Assembly (NCBI GenBank): GCA_038327995.1
Contig: JBBQLP010000018.1
Location: forward strand, 1 to 50,764
Length of the DNA stretch: 50,764 nucleotides
Direction: 5' to 3'
Source of the DNA: CAIOYC01 sp038327995
Lineage (GTDB): Bacteria > Pseudomonadota > Alphaproteobacteria > Caulobacterales > Caulobacteraceae
The notes below the pieces were generated by a model. The model was given only the letters and a program-made list of their open reading frames with translations, did no database searches and was not told where the DNA came from. The translations under genes were made by a program, and so were the position numbers. Positions 17,139-25,321 of the stretch are shown here, piece by piece; the stretch's first letter is position 1, and every line of letters begins with the position of its first letter.

Positions 17139-17821
17139 AGCTCGTCCGGCAGAGCCAATCCCCCGATCCTGTCCCGGTGAAGAGCTGTGACGTGGTTGCC
17201 GACCGCTACGAACATCCGGCGCACCTGATGATAGCGACCTTCGGTGATGGTCAACCGCACGCGGGTGGGCTCCAGCATCTCCAGCACAGCGGGCAAGAGG
17301 GGTTCGCGCTCTCCTTCCAGCAGTAGCGTCCCTGAGGCGAACACTTCCATCTCGTCGCCGTGCAGGGGCCGGGCCAGCGTAGCCTCATAGCGTTTGGAAA
17401 CATGGCGCTTGGGCGAGATGATCCGATGGAGCAGGTCCCCGTCGTCGGTGAGTAGCAGCAGGCCGGAGGTTTCCTTGTCGAGTCGTCCAACGGTGGAGAT
17501 CAGCGGCTCCCTCGCGCGCCATCGGGCGGGCAGAAGCTCATAGACCAGCTTTCCCGTCTCCTTGTGCGAACAGGTGACGCCCAGGGGCTTGTGCAGAATC
17601 AGCGCCATGGGCGGCGGAGGATCGAGCCGTTTCCCAGCCACCGTCATCCGGTCTGAAAGGTCTGACGTCACCGGAATGCGCCCGTCGGCGACACGCAGAG
17701 CTTCGCCGTCGAGCATGATCTTGCCCGCCTTGACCATCTCCTGGATTTCCCGCCGCGAGCCGTAACCCATGTTGGCGAGAAGTCGGTCCAGGCGCATGGA
17801 GACGGGCGTGGGCGGCTTCAC
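17066..17821 (-). CDS. rsuA: RsuA-family rRNA pseudouridine synthase
   Basis: A 251-aa pseudouridine synthase of the RsuA/RluB/E/F family, which modifies rRNA uridines. It has an N-terminal S4 RNA-binding domain (RLDRLLANMGYGSRREIQEM) and the catalytic-Asp motif GRLDKETSGLLLLTDDG near residue 115. ITEGRYHQVRRMF is the C-terminal family motif. It resembles 16S Psi516 synthase RsuA most, but the exact site is not settled by sequence. I take GTG 17821, since GAGG lies 7 nt upstream and the GTG overlaps the preceding TGA; ATG 17797 (MRLDRLL) is a reasonable alternative. It is the third gene of a GST-methyltransferase-rsuA minus-strand run, so two RNA-modifying enzymes are coupled. Confidence 0.9.
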   Translation of the reverse strand: MKPPTPVSMRLDRLLANMGYGSRREIQEMVKAGKIMLDGEALRVADGRIPVTSDLSDRMTVAGKRLDPPPPMALILHKPLGVTCSHKETGKLVYELLPARWRAREPLISTVGRLDKETSGLLLLTDDGDLLHRIISPKRHVSKRYEATLARPLHGDEMEVFASGTLLLEGEREPLLPAVLEMLEPTRVRLTITEGRYHQVRRMFVAVGNHVTALHRDRIGGLALPDELQPGAWRLLGDDEMGMIFAENGAG

Positions 17822-18726
17822 CGGATCGCCTCGAACACCTTGAATCCGTGAACGTCAGCGCGCGACATCACACCCTTGAAGCTGGCGGCGAGCACCCTTT
17901 CATAAGGCAGGTGTCGGTTGGCCACGAGCCAGAGCACGCCGCCGGGTCGCAGGATCGTCGCTGCATACTGCACGAAAGCGGCGCCCAGGGCTTGGTCCTC
18001 CCGCCCTGCGTCGTGGAACGGCGGGTTCATCACCACGAAATCCAGTCCCGCCAGCTTAGGCGCGCCTGGGCCTCGGATGTCGGCCCACAGGCGATGCGAG
18101 CGCGGGTCCGCCACGTTGCGCTCCGCCGCCTCGATCGCGCGCCGGTCGTTGTCGATCAGGTGCAGCGCCTTGACCTTGGGCGAGGCCAGCACTCTCAAGC
18201 TGAGATAACCGATCCCGCAGCCGAGGTCTGCGCCGTCGCCCGATAACGCCGGAAGGTGAGCTGCGAGCAGGGCGCTGCCGGGATCGGCGCGATCCCAACT
18301 GAACACGCCGGGCTGGGACCAGAGACCAAGTCCGGGAACCTCCTGGAGCGCACATTCCATCATCGCCTCATCGACCCCGATCGGCTGATCCGGGCGGGTG
18401 ACATCGCAGATACGGTGGTGGCTCTTGGAGGTCTCGATCACCGCGCATCCGAAGCCTTCCAGTTCTTTCTTCAGTCGCTGTCCGCCGCGCGTCTTGTGCG
18501 CCGCCAGAGTGAACGGCGCGCCGGGGGCCAAGGCTTTCAAGGCCGACGCCATGGCGTAGCGACGCTCCATCGTGCCGCCGGGCGCGAGCATGGTCATGCC
18601 GGAGAGCTTCCCAGCAGGCTCGTGTTCCAGCGCTGCGCTGCCGGGGATCAGCGGCGAGAACTGACGCGCGCCGGTGTCGGCCTCCAGCGGAGACCCCGCC
18701 AGCGATCCGTAAACCCCTTCGATCAA
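17818..18726 (-). CDS. Class I SAM methyltransferase, RsmC/RlmG-like (rRNA guanine-N2)
   Basis: A protein of about 302 aa with a divergent N-terminal half and a C-terminal methyltransferase small domain. The SAM loop is GADLGCGIGYLSL and the catalytic motif is VVMNPPFHD; NPPF is the signature of N-methyltransferases acting on exocyclic amines. The architecture matches RsmC/RlmG, which make m2G in 16S or 23S rRNA. No ATG exists near the N-terminus. TTG at 18726 or 18732, right after the GST stop (18735), is most likely; ATG 18600 would remove about 40 residues. The stop overlaps the GTG of rsuA. Start uncertain, family secure. Confidence 0.85.
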   Translation of the reverse strand: MIEGVYGSLAGSPLEADTGARQFSPLIPGSAALEHEPAGKLSGMTMLAPGGTMERRYAMASALKALAPGAPFTLAAHKTRGGQRLKKELEGFGCAVIETSKSHHRICDVTRPDQPIGVDEAMMECALQEVPGLGLWSQPGVFSWDRADPGSALLAAHLPALSGDGADLGCGIGYLSLRVLASPKVKALHLIDNDRRAIEAAERNVADPRSHRLWADIRGPGAPKLAGLDFVVMNPPFHDAGREDQALGAAFVQYAATILRPGGVLWLVANRHLPYERVLAASFKGVMSRADVHGFKVFEAIR

Positions 18727-18734
18727 GCTCAAGC

Positions 18735-19370
18735 TCAGACCCGCGGCACGGCCATGCCGCGCACGACCGCCGGGCGTTCGCCGATCACTTTCAGCCAACG
18801 ATTGATGTGCTTGTTCTCGCCCCAGGCGTCTGGTGCGGCCTGGCTCAGCATATTGGCCGCCGCCAGGGTCCATCCGTAGGTGGCGATATCGGCGATGGAG
18901 TAGTCGGCGCCCGCCAGATAGGGCTCGTCGCCAAGCCGCTTTTCCATCACCCCGAACAGGCGCGCGGATTCGGTGGTGAACCGCTCGATGGCGTCCGGCG
19001 ACTTCTCCTTGGCCCGCACCGCGAAATAAGCGAGTTGCCCGAGCATGGGGCCGAGGCCGCCGATCTGCCAGTAGAGCCACTCCATCGTCTTGTAACGACC
19101 GGGGCCGGAGGCGGGCAGAAACCGGCCTGTCTTCTCCGCCAGATAGGTCAGGATAGCGCCACTCTCGAAGATGGCGAGCGGGCCTCCTTCAGCGTTGTGA
19201 TCGACGATGGCGGGGATTTTATTGTTGGGCGAGACCGCGAGGAACTCCGGGGTGAACTGCTCGTCCTTGCCGATGTTCACCGCCTTGACAGTGTAGGGCA
19301 GGGCGACCTCTTCCAGCATGATCGAGGCCTTGCGACCGTTGGGCGTGGTCCAGGTGTAGAGGTCGATCAT
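18735..19370 (-). CDS. Glutathione S-transferase, YfcG/Ure2p-like
   Basis: A 211-aa GST. The N-terminus MIDLYTWTTPNGRKASIMLEE matches the Nu-class/YfcG group, where Thr and Asn (TPNG) replace the usual Ser/Tyr/Cys, giving disulfide-bond reductase rather than conjugating activity. The thioredoxin-like domain shows NNKIPAIVD with cis-Pro and a glutathione-binding FESGAILTYLAE; the helical C-terminal domain has DYSIADIATYGW. I chose the start at 19370 to match the family; the frame runs open far upstream without family similarity. It diverges from the PEPC-like gene across 168 bp and heads the methyltransferase-rsuA run. Confidence 0.92.
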   Translation of the reverse strand: MIDLYTWTTPNGRKASIMLEEVALPYTVKAVNIGKDEQFTPEFLAVSPNNKIPAIVDHNAEGGPLAIFESGAILTYLAEKTGRFLPASGPGRYKTMEWLYWQIGGLGPMLGQLAYFAVRAKEKSPDAIERFTTESARLFGVMEKRLGDEPYLAGADYSIADIATYGWTLAAANMLSQAAPDAWGENKHINRWLKVIGERPAVVRGMAVPRV

Positions 19371-19538
19371 GGGAGGGTTTCCGTTTCCGTGGCGCCGCAT
19401 CGCGGGCGGCTGCGTTTGCATTCCATAGGTGTTGCACCGGGCGGCGAAGTCCAGTGCGCGGCGCGGAAAAGCTTTGCCTCGTTGAGAAGGTATGGCCGCA
19501 ATGCTAGGCGCGGAGCAGCGAAATGCAGGGGCGACCGG

Positions 19539-22352
19539 ATGACTGAAAACACAGACGCTGCCGCTGGCGCCGCGCGGACCGATGTTGAAACCTTGTGGCG
19601 CGAGGCGCGGGGTCGGGCCGAGGGCGATCCGTTCACCAACGCCTACCTGCTGTTCGCCCTTGGCCTCAATCGCCGGATCGAGGAAGGCGGGTCCGGGCTG
19701 GAACAGATCGGCGAAGCGGTGCAGTCGATCAGCGCCGACGGGTTCATGGCCCGGGCGGCGCGGCTGAACACCTATCTTGGACTTGAGAACGAGCCTCCGT
19801 CGCTGACGGGACTTTTCGAGCGGTTGGCCCAAGGTGGCTTCGACGCCTACGCCGCCGCGCTGGTCACTCCTGCGGTGGGGCTTGTCAATACCGGCCACCC
19901 TACCTTCGCGCTCTCGCAAGCCCTGTCGCTGGCGCTGGTGGAGTTGGCCACAGGGCAGGATGCGGCAGGGCGGCCCCTGACCACCGAGGGTCGGGCCGAG
20001 CGCGAGCGGTTTGCCCGCACCACCCCGCACAGCCCTCCGCCCGACCTCACGCTCGACGTGGAGCACGACTGGTCCCTCAGCGCCCTCGTCAATACCGCCG
20101 ACGCTCTGGACGAAGCCCGGCGGGCGGCGCTGGCCGTCGCGCGCAAACACTGGCCCGACCTCTGGACCGAGCTTCGTCCCGGCCTGATGACCCTCGCCAC
20201 TTGGGTCGGTTTTGATCAGGACGGACGCAATGACGTGACCTGGGTTGTCAGCGTCGGCAAGCGCCTGCAACTCAAGCAGGCGGCGCTGGCGCGCTACAAG
20301 GCGCTGGCGAAGCCGCTCGAACTGCCTGCGGTCTTCGACATTCTCGCTCGCGCCTTGGCCGTTGTTGACGCTCAGGTGAAGGCGTTGGCGAGCGCTGCCG
20401 ACGATCCTCAATCGGTCGCGACCTTCTCGCGGCTCCTGGTCAAGGGTCGGGACGAGGCGTTGGTGGACGCCGCGCCCCTGCTTGCGGCTATTGAGACCGC
20501 GCTCGCCGGAGCAAATGACGACGCTGACTGTGAAACGCTGATCGTTTTGCGCGCCGGGCTGGAGACGCAGGGCGTCTGCCTCGCCCACATCCATGTGCGG
20601 CTCAATTCCTCCCAGCTTCACAACGCTATTCGCCGCGAAGTCGGGCTGGAGACCTCTCCCGCCGATCCGGCCAACCGGCGCTCATATTTTCAGGCGATCA
20701 ACACCCTGATCGAGGGCTGTAAGGCGGTGCGGATCGGCTTCCAGAGTCTTCTGGCCGAGCCCGCCTCAGCCCGACGCCTGTTCATGACCATCGCCCAGAT
20801 GGCGCGCTACATCGACGGCGCATCACCCGTGCGGTTCCTGATCGCCGAGACGGAGAGCGGCTTCACCCTTCTGGCCGCGCTCTATCTCGCACGGCTGTTC
20901 GGGGTGGAGAACCTGGTGGAAATCTCTCCCCTGTTCGAGACGGAGGAGGGACTGTCGCGCGGCGAACTGATCATCGAGGAGGCCCTGCGCAGCGCTGAGT
21001 TCCGCGCCTATCTGAAAGCCCAGGGTAAGCTGGCGCTGGAGTTCGGCTTTTCGGACTCGGGGCGTTTCATCGGACAGATGGCGGCGACCTTTCGCATCGA
21101 GCGCCTGCGCCTGCGGGTCGCCGAACTGATGCAGCGGGAGGACCTCTGCGGGCTTCGGCTGATCCTGTTCAACACTCACGGCGAGTCCATCGGGCGGGGT
21201 GGTCATCCCGCGAGCCTCACCGACCGTCTGAACTACGCCGCCCCGCCGCGAGACCGGGCCGAGTTCGCCCGGCGCGGCATTCGTGTCTGCGAAGAGGACA
21301 GTTTTCAGGGCGGAGAGGGCTATCTTCCCCTGTTCACCCTGCCTGCGGCCCGCGCCAGCGTCTGCGGGATGCTGGCCTTCGCCTTGACCCCGAACCCCGA
21401 GGCGGAGAACGACCCTATCTACGCTGACCCCGATTTCGCCGCCGAGTTCTTCGCCACGGTGCAGCAGGCGTTTTCGTCTCTCGCGAACGAGGCGGACTAT
21501 GCGGCGCTGCTCAGCCTGTTCGGCACGCGCCTCCTGAACAAGACCGGCTCGCGACCGGACCAGCGCCAGAGCGGCGAAACGGGCGTGGTGCGCACCTTCA
21601 CCCACGTTTCCGAACTGCGCGCCATTCCCAACAACGCCATCCTGCAAGGGCTCGGAAACCTGGCCAACACGACCTATGGCGTGGCCCGCGCAGCCGCCAA
21701 GGACCCGCAGACCTATGCGATGATGCGCCAGGCCTCGCCCCGGTTTCAGCGGGCGTTGGCGATGGCGGACGACGCGGCGGCCCTCAGCGATCTACAAGCG
21801 ACCCGCGCCTATGCCGCCTCGGTCAACCCCAGTCTGTGGCTCGATCAGGTGGGACGCGGCACGGCGGGGGACGAGGTCTTGCGCCGTCTGACATGGCTAT
21901 CGGAGAAGGCGGCGATCACCGGCAAGCTTTCCGACGTGCTCCGCCATATGCGAGCTGAGCCGCCCCTGCCGTCGCCCGAAGACAGCAAGCGCCGTGAACG
22001 CGTCACGCTGCTGCACGCTCTTCGCATCGCCCTTATCCAGCGCATCGCCATCCTGGCCGCGCGCATTCCGCCCTTCACCCCTCGGGCCGGGTTCACCCTT
22101 GACGACGCGCAGTTACAGTTGATGCGACTGGACGTGATGCCCGCCATCGGCGCGCTTTCGGAGATTTTCCCCGACCATCCCGACTGCGATCTGGCCGAAG
22201 CCGATTTCGGCGAGCAGGTGAGCTATCTGCCCTCGGAAGAACACGGCTATGCGGTGGAGCACGAGACCCTGTTTCAGCCGATCCTGGCGTTGCACGCACT
22301 CTTGTTGCGTACGACCACGGCGCTGAATCATGAATGCGGGGCTTGCGGTTAG
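19539..22352 (+). CDS. Divergent phosphoenolpyruvate carboxylase homologue
   Basis: A 937-aa protein collinear with PEPC, which makes oxaloacetate from PEP and bicarbonate. By E. coli numbering, many active-site residues are kept: His138 (H120, NTGHPT), Arg396 (R354), metal ligands Glu506 (E467, PLFETEE) and Asp543 (D506, FSDSG), Arg587 (R553, SIGRGGHP), Arg699 (GSRP) and Arg713 (SELRAIPN). Others are changed: Lys546 to R509, His579 to N545, Arg581 to H547, HPTE to HPTF, and WxGGDRDGN to WVGFDQDGR. The usual C-terminal RNTG is absent; it ends ECGACG. The ATG at 19539 has AGGGG 7 nt upstream; the open frame before it is antisense to the GST. Possibly this lineage's anaplerotic PEPC, possibly altered in function. 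Confidence 0.82.
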   Translation: MTENTDAAAGAARTDVETLWREARGRAEGDPFTNAYLLFALGLNRRIEEGGSGLEQIGEAVQSISADGFMARAARLNTYLGLENEPPSLTGLFERLAQGGFDAYAAALVTPAVGLVNTGHPTFALSQALSLALVELATGQDAAGRPLTTEGRAERERFARTTPHSPPPDLTLDVEHDWSLSALVNTADALDEARRAALAVARKHWPDLWTELRPGLMTLATWVGFDQDGRNDVTWVVSVGKRLQLKQAALARYKALAKPLELPAVFDILARALAVVDAQVKALASAADDPQSVATFSRLLVKGRDEALVDAAPLLAAIETALAGANDDADCETLIVLRAGLETQGVCLAHIHVRLNSSQLHNAIRREVGLETSPADPANRRSYFQAINTLIEGCKAVRIGFQSLLAEPASARRLFMTIAQMARYIDGASPVRFLIAETESGFTLLAALYLARLFGVENLVEISPLFETEEGLSRGELIIEEALRSAEFRAYLKAQGKLALEFGFSDSGRFIGQMAATFRIERLRLRVAELMQREDLCGLRLILFNTHGESIGRGGHPASLTDRLNYAAPPRDRAEFARRGIRVCEEDSFQGGEGYLPLFTLPAARASVCGMLAFALTPNPEAENDPIYADPDFAAEFFATVQQAFSSLANEADYAALLSLFGTRLLNKTGSRPDQRQSGETGVVRTFTHVSELRAIPNNAILQGLGNLANTTYGVARAAAKDPQTYAMMRQASPRFQRALAMADDAAALSDLQATRAYAASVNPSLWLDQVGRGTAGDEVLRRLTWLSEKAAITGKLSDVLRHMRAEPPLPSPEDSKRRERVTLLHALRIALIQRIAILAARIPPFTPRAGFTLDDAQLQLMRLDVMPAIGALSEIFPDHPDCDLAEADFGEQVSYLPSEEHGYAVEHETLFQPILALHALLLRTTTALNHECGACG

Positions 22353-22828
22353 GTCCTGCCGCGCCGCCCCTTGTGCACCGCTTCGTCCAGCGCCCCAAGA
22401 AAGCGCGAGCGATCCGCCGGACCGAACGGCGCGGGGCCACGCGTCACCTGGCCGATGGAGCGCATATGTTCGGCGATCTCTCGCCCGGCCAGCGCCGAAC
22501 CGATCATGTCCGCCGTGAAACGCTTGCCCGTGGGGCTGACCGGCTGGGCGTTGTTGGCGAGGCAGCGGCTGGCGAGGGGGATGTCGTTCGTCACCACGAT
22601 GTCGCCCGCGCTTGCCCGCTCGGCGATCCAGTCATCCGCCACGTCGGGGCCCGCCTCGACGATCACCCGCTCGATGGCGGGGTCCTTCGGGATCAGCATG
22701 AAGGCGTTGGAGACCACGAAAACGTGCAGGCGATAGCGCGCCGCCACCTTGTAGATCTCATCCTTCACCGGACAGGCGTCGGCGTCGATGAAGATGCGAA
22801 TGTCTGCGGGCGGTTCCGGGGCGCTCAT
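22349..22828 (-). CDS. DUF188 / UPF0178 family protein (YaiI/YqxD-like)
   Basis: A 159-aa DUF188 protein. The family has a PIN-like (NYN-type) nuclease fold and no settled role. The start motif IFIDADACPVKDEIY carries the conserved acidic residues, and DIVVTNDIPLASRCL with SPTGKRFTADMI are further family motifs. ATG 22828 has GGAGG 6 nt upstream (GGAGGCGGC); an in-frame GTG at 22843 is less likely. The stop TAA lies on TTAG, which also forms the TAG stop of the PEPC-like gene on the other strand, so the two genes are convergent with a 4-nt overlap. Confidence 0.92.
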   Translation of the reverse strand: MSAPEPPADIRIFIDADACPVKDEIYKVAARYRLHVFVVSNAFMLIPKDPAIERVIVEAGPDVADDWIAERASAGDIVVTNDIPLASRCLANNAQPVSPTGKRFTADMIGSALAGREIAEHMRSIGQVTRGPAPFGPADRSRFLGALDEAVHKGRRGRT

Positions 22829-22872
22829 GCCGCCTCCTACCACTGCTCGCCCGGTTGAGGTAAGCGGCGGAG

Positions 22873-24096
22873 ATGGCGAGCACTCCCAAAACGCTGGCGG
22901 TAATCGGCGGCGGCCCTGCGGGGTTGATGGCGGCGGAGGTCGCCTCGGCGGCGGGGCTCGCCGTGACCGTCTACGAGAAGATGCCGAGCGTCGGACGCAA
23001 GTTCCTGATGGCTGGGCGGGGCGGGCTCAATCTCACCCATTCCGAAGACGCGGCTGCGTTTCTGGGCCGATACGGCGCGCGGGCGCAGACGCTGCGCCCC
23101 TTCATCGAGGCGTTCGATGCTCGGACTATGGTGGCCTGGGCGGAGGGGCTGGGCCAGCCGACCTTCGTCGGCTCCAGCGGGCGAATGTTTCCCAAGGCCA
23201 TGAAGGCCTCGCCGCTCCTGCGCGCCTGGCTGACGCGACTGGCGGAACAGGATGTCGTGATCCGCACCCGCATGGACTGGCAGGGGTGGGATGACCAAGG
23301 CGCGCTGATGTTCCAGACCGGCGAGGGAGCGCGCGAAACCGTATTCCCCGCCGCGACTGTGCTGGCGCTCGGTGGGGCGAGCTGGCCAAAGCTCGGCTCC
23401 GACGGCGCGTGGCGGTCCATTCTGACGGACAGGGGCGTTCAGGTCGCCCCATTTCAGCCCGCTAACGGCGGCTTCACCGTTGAGTGGAGCGCCCCCTTTC
23501 GCGCCCGGTTCGCCGGCTCGCCCCTGAAGACCATCGCCCTCACTTTCGATGGGCGCACGGTGCGCGGCGAGGCGATGATCACCGGCGCGGGGATCGAGGG
23601 CGGCGCGGTCTACGCTCTTTCGGCCCGGCTGCGCGACGCCGTGGCGCTGGATGGCGCTGCGACCGTGATGATCGACATTCGGCCGGACCTTTCTCTGGCT
23701 GCGCTGGAACAGAGGTTGGCGAAGCCGCGCGGCTCCGGCTCGCTCTCCAATCATCTGCGAAAGGCGGGCCTGACGCCCCTGGCTGTCAACCTGCTGCGCG
23801 AGGCCGTGGGAAGCGAGCTTCCTACCGATCCAGCGCCGCTCGCGCGCCTCATCAAAGCGCTTCCGCTCAGGCTCACGGGCGCCGCGCCGCTGGAACGCGC
23901 CATCTCCACAGCAGGGGGCGTAAATTTCGATGCGCTGGACCCGGGCCTCGCCATGCAGGCTCTTCCGGCAGTGTTCGTGGCGGGTGAAATGCTCGACTGG
24001 GAAGCGCCCACGGGGGGCTATCTGCTGCAAGCCTGTTTCGCCACGGGCGCGGCGGCGGGGAGGGCAGCCGTCAGGCTTTTGCAGGACGATCTGTAG
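22873..24096 (+). CDS. HI0933/TIGR03862-type flavoprotein
   Basis: A 407-aa FAD-binding protein. The N-terminal dinucleotide motif is VIGGGPAGLMAAEVA, followed by YEKMPSVGRKFLMAGRGGLNLTHSE, characteristic of the HI0933/YhiN group. The C-terminal FAD segment FVAGEMLDWEAPTGGYLLQACFATG completes the fold. The TIGR03862 branch is named only as a flavoprotein; no substrate is known. The ATG at 22873 has GAGG about 12 nt upstream. It diverges from the DUF188 gene (44-bp gap) and converges with the GreA/GreB-like gene (16-bp gap). Confidence 0.9.
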   Translation: MASTPKTLAVIGGGPAGLMAAEVASAAGLAVTVYEKMPSVGRKFLMAGRGGLNLTHSEDAAAFLGRYGARAQTLRPFIEAFDARTMVAWAEGLGQPTFVGSSGRMFPKAMKASPLLRAWLTRLAEQDVVIRTRMDWQGWDDQGALMFQTGEGARETVFPAATVLALGGASWPKLGSDGAWRSILTDRGVQVAPFQPANGGFTVEWSAPFRARFAGSPLKTIALTFDGRTVRGEAMITGAGIEGGAVYALSARLRDAVALDGAATVMIDIRPDLSLAALEQRLAKPRGSGSLSNHLRKAGLTPLAVNLLREAVGSELPTDPAPLARLIKALPLRLTGAAPLERAISTAGGVNFDALDPGLAMQALPAVFVAGEMLDWEAPTGGYLLQACFATGAAAGRAAVRLLQDDL

Positions 24097-24112
24097 ATAA
24101 GGCCGTTCGGCG

Positions 24113-24592
24113 CTATTCGATCCCCACGATCTCCACCTCGCCGCCGGCCACCGTCGCCGTGTCGCCCACGCCTTTCCCCAATAGCGCTCGCGCCAGGGGG
24201 GAGACGTAGGAGACGCTGCCGTCGGCCGGGTCCGCCTCGTCCTCGCCAACGATGCGATAGGTTTGGCGGCGACCGTCTTCCCGGTCGAAGGTTATACGGG
24301 CGCCGAACTGAACCGTCTCGAACGCTGCCGGAGGTTCGATCAATTGCGCCGACGCACGGCGGGCGGCGTAGTAGCGCAGGTCACGGGTGGCGCGCGCCAT
24401 GGCTGTGCGGTCGGCCTGCACATCGCCCTGGGCCTGTGCGGAGGCGTAGGCGGCCTTGGCGCTTTGGTAGGCGGCGTCGAGGAACGCCAATCCCTCTGGC
24501 GTGACCAGATTGGCATGGGCCGAGATCGGCCGGTCGGGCAGATCGGCGGCGCCCGCTTCGGCGTCCCCCTCCTTGGTGAAGGCGACGCTCAC
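24113..24592 (-). CDS. GreA/GreB family elongation factor-like protein
   Basis: A 159-aa protein whose C-terminal half is the GreA/GreB C-terminal domain (FGARITFDREDGRRQTYRIV, then VSYVSPLARALLGKGVGD). The N-terminal half is a short helical segment rich in Ala, Arg and Gln that could form the coiled coil reaching into the RNA polymerase secondary channel. It is more like the extra alphaproteobacterial Gre paralogues than canonical GreA. I chose GTG 24592 because SVAFTKEGDAEAG is where related proteins begin; GTG 24643 would add 17 residues. Neither has a good Shine-Dalgarno. It could cleave backtracked transcripts or compete with GreA/DksA for the channel. Confidence 0.82.
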   Translation of the reverse strand: MSVAFTKEGDAEAGAADLPDRPISAHANLVTPEGLAFLDAAYQSAKAAYASAQAQGDVQADRTAMARATRDLRYYAARRASAQLIEPPAAFETVQFGARITFDREDGRRQTYRIVGEDEADPADGSVSYVSPLARALLGKGVGDTATVAGGEVEIVGIE

Positions 24593-24760
24593 CGGGATTG
24601 GCTCGGCGGGAACGGCTGCAAGGGTCTCAAAACCATGGTTCACCCTGAAGGATGGTAGCGGGGGGCGGTCAAGATAGGCGTTGTGGCTCCTGGCGCTAAC
24701 TACTTTCGGATTGCGCGGGGGCGTGGCATCTAGCGGCTTCCATTTTCAGGAGTTCACGCC

Positions 24761-25321
24761 TTGGTCCGTTTCGCCACCTCCGGTTTCGTCGCCCTTGGTC
24801 TTTCCTTTGCCATGGCCGCCAGCGCCGCCGAAGCCGCTCCAGCCAGGAAGGGGGCCGCCAAGGCGTCTACCGCAGCAGCGACTGCGCCGGTCGCAGCCCC
24901 CGCGCCTGTGGCCGACCCCGCGATCGCCACCCTCGCCAAATCCACCGCCTTCCTTGCCGAGAACGCCAAGGCGCCGGGAGTGATCACCCTGCCTTCCGGC
25001 TTGCAATACAAGGTGGTGCACGCGGGTCCTGCCGGTCTCTCGCCAAAGCCGGGCGACGTCATCAAGGTGAACTACGAGGGCAAGCTTCTGGACGGGACGG
25101 TGTTCGACTCGTCCTTCGCGCGGGGCAAACCGGCGCTGATGCCTCTGGCGCGCTTGGTGCCCGCATGGCTCGAGGCCTTGCCGCTGATGAAGGTCGGCGA
25201 CGAATGGACTCTTTATGTCCCGCCCTCGCTCGGTTACGGCGAAGGCGACCACGGTCCCATCCCCGGCAACTCGGTAATGGTGTTCCGCCTGCAACTTCTG
25301 GGGATGCTGTCGGCCGACTAG
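24761..25321 (+). CDS. Exported FKBP-type peptidyl-prolyl isomerase (second copy)
   Basis: A 186-aa protein with a signal peptide (FATSGFVALGLSFAMAASAAEA), an Ala/Pro-rich linker and one FKBP domain: VNYEGKLLDGTVFDSSF, LMKVGDEWTLYVPPSLGYG and FRLQLLG. Unlike the FKBP at 16162 it keeps the VFDSS Asp, but IPGW is changed to VPAW. The start is TTG 24761, fixed by AGGAG at 24748-24752 with an 8-nt spacer. The stop TAG overlaps the stop of the convergent phospholipase gene on CTAG. The two FKBPs share a pre-domain segment (AFFAKNASAQGV/AFLAENAKAPGV), so they are paralogues by ancient duplication. Confidence 0.92.
   Translation: MVRFATSGFVALGLSFAMAASAAEAAPARKGAAKASTAAATAPVAAPAPVADPAIATLAKSTAFLAENAKAPGVITLPSGLQYKVVHAGPAGLSPKPGDVIKVNYEGKLLDGTVFDSSFARGKPALMPLARLVPAWLEALPLMKVGDEWTLYVPPSLGYGEGDHGPIPGNSVMVFRLQLLGMLSAD

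Noticed and set aside
19371..20621. Upstream extension of the GST frame
   Set aside because: It lies antisense to the PEPC-like gene and has no GST similarity.
22837..24249. 470-codon minus-strand frame opposite the flavoprotein
   Set aside because: Low-complexity Arg/Gly/His-rich composition; the plus-strand flavoprotein has clear FAD motifs.
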